Shown here: positions 15,073 through 18,151 of the stretch, in pieces
Layout of the letters: each line of letters opens with the position of its first letter
How positions within the stretch are numbered: position 1 is the stretch's first letter
Assembly (NCBI GenBank): GCA_964458125.1
Contig: CAYWHE010000071.1
Coordinates: 1-18,151, forward strand
Direction of reading: 5' to 3'
Length of the DNA stretch: 18,151 nucleotides
Origin: CAYWHE01 sp964458125
GTDB lineage: Bacteria > Bacteroidota > Bacteroidia > AKYH767-A > OLB10
Position numbers and translations under genes: made by a program
Notes under the pieces: generated by a model
Seen by the model: the letters and a program-made list of their open reading frames with translations, nothing else
What the model was told of the DNA's origin: nothing
Database searches by the model: none

Positions 15073-16059
15073 TTGACCAGGGAACCGGGAACAAAAAAAT
15101 CCTTTTTTCAGCAGGAATGGCCGCTTGCCCTGAAAATCATTTTGGCCCTGCTGGCCCTTTGGTTTATATTCAAGCAGGTTTCCGAAAAGGATGTGGATGA
15201 ATTTATGGTCATTTACCGACAACTTGCCCAGCACAGGACCAACTGGATAATCTTTTTTATTCTCGATATCCTCATGGGTGTCAACTGGTACCTGGAGGCG
15301 TTCAAATGGAAGGTACTGGTGGAAAAATTTGAAAAGATCCGAGTGTTTACGGCTCTCCGGGCTACCCTGTCGGGAGTCACGATCAGTTTTTTCACGCCGA
15401 ACCGGATGGGTGAATTTGCCGGCCGCATCATGCACATCGGGCCCGGTTCGCGTTTGCAGGCGGCGCTGTCCTCCCTGATCGGCAGCGCTTCGCAGCTCAT
15501 GGTGACGCTGATTGCGGGCGCATTTGGGTTATGTTTCTTTTTACCTGCCTACCTGGGACTGCCAAAGAATTATCTGGTGATTTTTATTTTTATCGCTTCC
15601 GGAATTACGGCCGTCCTGCTTAACATGTTCTTTCATTTTGGTTTTCTCACCCGGGTGCTCACCCATCTGCGGATACTTCACCGCTTTGAGAGGCATCTGC
15701 AGGTTTTCCGCTTGTATTCTTCCCGGGAATTGTTTAAGATTCTTTCCTTTTCCGTTTTCCGTTATATGATATTCAGCGTTCAGTTCGTCATTATACTGAA
15801 CATGACGGGAATTCAACTCCCCTTCCTGAAATTGTTTGGTTTGATAGCCGTCATTTACCTGGCCCTGGCTCTTATTCCAACCATTGCCTTTCTCACCGAA
15901 CTGCCCGTGCGGGGTTCCGTGGCGCTGTATGTACTCGGGCAATATTCGACGGAACACACCTCGATACTATGCGCTTCCTTTTCCATCTGGTTGCTGAACA
16001 TCGTATTGCCCGCCGTTATTGGCGCTCTTTTTATATTTTATTTCAGGTTTACGCGATGA
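15073..16059 (+). CDS. Flippase-like / LPG-synthase-TM-domain membrane protein
   Basis: An integral membrane protein of about 328 residues, of the lysylphosphatidylglycerol-synthase TM family (AglD/YbhN type). These proteins accompany glycolipid or polyprenyl-glycan synthesis. Hydrophobic spans lie at about 18-35, 57-73, 139-160, 166-187, 231-245, 251-275 and 298-325. The FTPNRMGEFAGR motif (107-118) is the family signature, and IPTIAFLTELPVRGS lies late in the protein. There is no C-terminal lysyl-transferase domain, so it is not MprF itself. The frame has no ATG near its start: TTG 15073 is the only reasonable codon. An out-of-frame ATG at 15062 would read into it with one extra A in the run at 15068-15072. 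The glycosyltransferase gene overlaps its stop by 4 bp. Confidence 0.83.
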   Translation: MTREPGTKKSFFQQEWPLALKIILALLALWFIFKQVSEKDVDEFMVIYRQLAQHRTNWIIFFILDILMGVNWYLEAFKWKVLVEKFEKIRVFTALRATLSGVTISFFTPNRMGEFAGRIMHIGPGSRLQAALSSLIGSASQLMVTLIAGAFGLCFFLPAYLGLPKNYLVIFIFIASGITAVLLNMFFHFGFLTRVLTHLRILHRFERHLQVFRLYSSRELFKILSFSVFRYMIFSVQFVIILNMTGIQLPFLKLFGLIAVIYLALALIPTIAFLTELPVRGSVALYVLGQYSTEHTSILCASFSIWLLNIVLPAVIGALFIFYFRFTR

Positions 16060-17216
16060 CCGGAGACCCCTTGCTGACCCTGGTCCAGCTGACGGCATGC
16101 CTGCTGACGGCCGGTTACGGTTTTTTCCTGTTGGTACAGCGGTATTATTGGGGCCGCATCGAAACGTTCATCCCGGATCAACCATCGGGCAATACGAAAC
16201 TGTCCGTCATCATCGCCATGAGGAATGAGGAAGCCAATATCACAGCCTGCCTGGAATCGCTGCGATTACAGGATTACCCCATGGAATCAGTGGAAGTGCT
16301 GGTGATGGATGATCATTCCCAGGACAACAGTGTCCGGCAGGTGAAGGAATTTATACGCCTTCATCCGGGCGGTATACAGGTATCGCTTTATGAAATCCGG
16401 GACAGCAGCAAACGAAGCAGTTATAAGAAATACGCCATCAGCGAAGGCATCCGGCATGCGAAAGGTGAAGTCATCATCACCACCGATGCCGATTGTGTGG
16501 CGGGCCCCCGTTGGTTATCCACCCTGGCCTCCTGTTATGAAAAATACCACCCGGTGATGATCATGGGCCCGGTTCAGTTCCGGGAAAGCAGTGGATTCTT
16601 CAACCGGTTACAAACCTTTGAGTTTGCCGGTCTGATTGGCATGGGAGCCGCTTCCGCCAGGTCAGGTTACCCGCTCATGTGCAACGGGGCCAACCTGGCC
16701 TATACCAGGAAAGCCTTTAACGAAATCAACGGTTTTGGAAACACGCCGGAACTCGCCAGCGGGGACGACACGTTTTTACTCTTTAAGTTGAAAGACCGGT
16801 ATCCGGATGGCATTTGCTTCCTTAAATCCCGGGAGGCCATCATCACCACGTCGGCACAGGAATCGCTGAAGGCCTTTTTCCACCAGCGTAAACGGTGGGC
16901 TTCGAAAACAACGCGGTATCAAAAACCTGGGGTGACCTGGACCGGGCTCACCATTTATTTTTTCAATTTCTTTCTCCTGCTGACAGGCATGCTGTCCATT
17001 TTTTTCAACTCCATGACCGGAATTTTCCTCCTGATGGCCGGGGTCAAGCTTTTACTGGAGTTCAGTTTCATGGCTGCTGTTTGTAAATTTTTCAGGAAGG
17101 AGCATTTATTATGGATATTTTTACCCGCTGCCTTGCTGAACGTTCCCTATACCCTGCTGGTGGGCCTTGTGGCACCGCTAGGCGGTTACCGCTGGAAAGG
17201 CCGGAACATGAAATAA
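16056..17216 (+). CDS. Family 2 glycosyltransferase, membrane-bound
   Basis: A 386-residue inverting GT2 enzyme of the processive or lipid-acceptor type. One N-terminal span (about 7-27) is followed by the cytoplasmic GT-A domain: VIIAMRNEEANI (51-62), DDHSQD with the nucleotide Asp pair at 85-86, the metal-binding TDADC (143-147), the catalytic acid region SGDD (235-238) and the QxxRW-type motif QRKRW (277-281). Two or three spans follow (about 299-355 and 360-380). It probably transfers a sugar from a nucleotide donor to a membrane lipid or growing glycan. Its ATG 16056 lies inside the ATGA overlap with the flippase-like gene, a strong sign of coupled translation. An in-frame extension upstream to 15969 would overlap that gene by 91 bases and is rejected. 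Confidence 0.9.
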   Translation: MTGDPLLTLVQLTACLLTAGYGFFLLVQRYYWGRIETFIPDQPSGNTKLSVIIAMRNEEANITACLESLRLQDYPMESVEVLVMDDHSQDNSVRQVKEFIRLHPGGIQVSLYEIRDSSKRSSYKKYAISEGIRHAKGEVIITTDADCVAGPRWLSTLASCYEKYHPVMIMGPVQFRESSGFFNRLQTFEFAGLIGMGAASARSGYPLMCNGANLAYTRKAFNEINGFGNTPELASGDDTFLLFKLKDRYPDGICFLKSREAIITTSAQESLKAFFHQRKRWASKTTRYQKPGVTWTGLTIYFFNFFLLLTGMLSIFFNSMTGIFLLMAGVKLLLEFSFMAAVCKFFRKEHLLWIFLPAALLNVPYTLLVGLVAPLGGYRWKGRNMK

Positions 17217-17248
17217 CGGCAGGGATATGGGAAAACAGGACTTTTAAA

Positions 17249-18151
17249 ATGACCTCACAAGCGGAATCCCCTTTCAGACTGCTGATCCGGAAGGTTAAAA
17301 AAAACAGGCCGGCATTTTTCAGCGCCTGGTTGATAGTGGCGGGTTTCCTGATGGCCGTTTTTTCCTACCTGCTTATTCCGGACGGTTCACCAGATGCCAA
17401 CCAGATGTGTTTGCCGGTCAGTCTGCAGAAGCCGGGTTTCAGCGTTCAGATGTTGCTGGTAAAAAAGCAGGGGGAAACAAAACCCGTTTCTTTTTTCAAC
17501 CGCCTCCTGAATGGAAAGGACCCCGGGTACCAGATGATTCCGGTAACCGATCTCAGGACGGAAGGAGCTCTTATCCAATACCTGGAATTTACGGGTTCAT
17601 CGGGAAGCGACGGAGAATGGCAGTCTATAAGTGTGTTTGAAGTTGCGGGGATCGCGACCCCAGCCCATGCTGATCAGCCGGAAACCGAAAAACTGAAAAG
17701 GGAAATCCTGGACAAGCAGGTGAAATGGAAAACCTACTGGCTGGGTACAGACCGCTTCGGAAGGGATTTATTCAGCAGGCTGGTGCTGGGTACACGGGTA
17801 TCCCTATCTGTCGGTTTTATTGCCGTGCTGATTTCCCTTTTAACCGGACTAACCTTTGGTTCCCTGGCCGGATTTTTCAGGGGTAACACCGACCAGGTTA
17901 TCATGTGGCTCATCAACGTGGTCTGGTCCATCCCTACCCTGCTCCTCGTTGTGGCCATATCACTGGCCCTGGGAAAAGGATTTGCCCAGGTGTTTATCGC
18001 CGTCGGTTTAACCATGTGGGTGGAAGTGGCCCGGCTGGTCCGGGGGCAGATTTTCTCGGTACGTGAAATGGAATATGTGGAGGCCGCCAGAGCACTGGGA
18101 TATAAAAACAGCCGGATTATTTTAAGGCATGTCTTACCCAATATCATGGGT
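17249..18151 (+). CDS. ABC transporter permease, DppC/OppC type (3' end outside window)
   Basis: Inner-membrane permease of an oligopeptide/dipeptide-type ABC transporter, open to the last base (301 codons). The first span is at about residues 23-43. The family motif GTDRFGRDLFSRL is at 166-178, GTRVSLSVG at 181-189, further spans at about 186-210, 219-241 and 246-258, and the EAA loop (EYVEAARALG...LRHVLPN) at 275-298, which docks the ATPase. In E. coli DppC the GTD motif falls near residue 80, so an extra block of about 80 residues sits between span 1 and the core, on the periplasmic side. It contains KPGFSVQMLLVKKQ and a lysine-rich end (TEKLKREILDKQVKWK). I recall similar inserts in other Bacteroidota permeases. 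It follows the glycosyltransferase by 32 bp on the same strand. The ligand is unknown. Confidence 0.9.
   Translation, partial: MTSQAESPFRLLIRKVKKNRPAFFSAWLIVAGFLMAVFSYLLIPDGSPDANQMCLPVSLQKPGFSVQMLLVKKQGETKPVSFFNRLLNGKDPGYQMIPVTDLRTEGALIQYLEFTGSSGSDGEWQSISVFEVAGIATPAHADQPETEKLKREILDKQVKWKTYWLGTDRFGRDLFSRLVLGTRVSLSVGFIAVLISLLTGLTFGSLAGFFRGNTDQVIMWLINVVWSIPTLLLVVAISLALGKGFAQVFIAVGLTMWVEVARLVRGQIFSVREMEYVEAARALGYKNSRIILRHVLPNIMG

Noticed and set aside
1..18151. Mobile elements, CRISPR arrays, tRNA or rRNA genes, toxin or defence modules
   Set aside because: I saw no transposase or integrase motifs, no regularly spaced repeats, no tRNA-like arms and no defence-family domains.

Overview
The window reads as a stretch of a Bacteroidota chromosome, probably from the Chitinophagales/Sphingobacteriales side and about half GC. 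The reasons are: promoters of the TTTG-N19/20-TAnnTTTG type; a near absence of Shine-Dalgarno sites; a surface-lipoprotein export signal (C-x-K-D-D); DUF5723 and other outer-membrane families typical of the phylum; and the Bacteroidota style of GH3, homogentisate dioxygenase and extended DppC-like permease. I saw no mobile element, CRISPR array, tRNA or rRNA. No gene-free stretch exceeds about 200 bases, so this is mostly housekeeping and lineage-conserved sequence.

Layout. (1) 2-1355, plus strand: the tail of an Alvin-type 2[4Fe-4S] ferredoxin, its intrinsic terminator, then a secreted conserved hypothetical whose ATG lies just past that terminator. (2) 1431-5164: a tyrosine/homogentisate catabolic locus. 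Homogentisate 1,2-dioxygenase (hmgA, plus) and a fumarylacetoacetate hydrolase-family protein (minus) diverge from a 138-bp region. That region holds a recognisable promoter in each direction and a perfectly adjacent 12-bp tandem repeat over the hmgA -33 box. Behind the hydrolase on the same strand lie a DinB-family protein and an alpha/beta hydrolase. (3) 5294-8281, minus: GH3-family adenylating enzyme, an overlapping secreted hypothetical, and a deoxynucleoside kinase with its own likely promoter. (4) 8484-12399: an outer-membrane beta-barrel protein (plus), convergent with a two-gene minus-strand unit made of a surface-type lipoprotein and a DUF5723 outer-membrane protein. (5) 12561-14897, minus: ATP-dependent PEP carboxykinase (pckA), with a clear promoter and terminator, then ruvC. 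(6) 15073-18151, plus: a flippase-like membrane protein, a family 2 glycosyltransferase joined to it by an ATGA overlap, and the start of an oligopeptide-type ABC permease that runs off the window.

How the genes relate. In the homogentisate locus HmgA opens the ring to maleylacetoacetate and the FAH-type enzyme splits fumarylacetoacetate. No glutathione-dependent maleylacetoacetate isomerase is seen between these steps. The neighbouring DinB-family protein belongs to the fold that includes the mycothiol-dependent maleylpyruvate isomerase, so it is a testable candidate for the missing step. This is the most interesting idea in the window, but it is inference. PckA supplies gluconeogenesis, which suits growth on amino acids whose breakdown gives fumarate and acetoacetate. 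The flippase-like protein and glycosyltransferase probably act together on a membrane-linked glycan or lipid.
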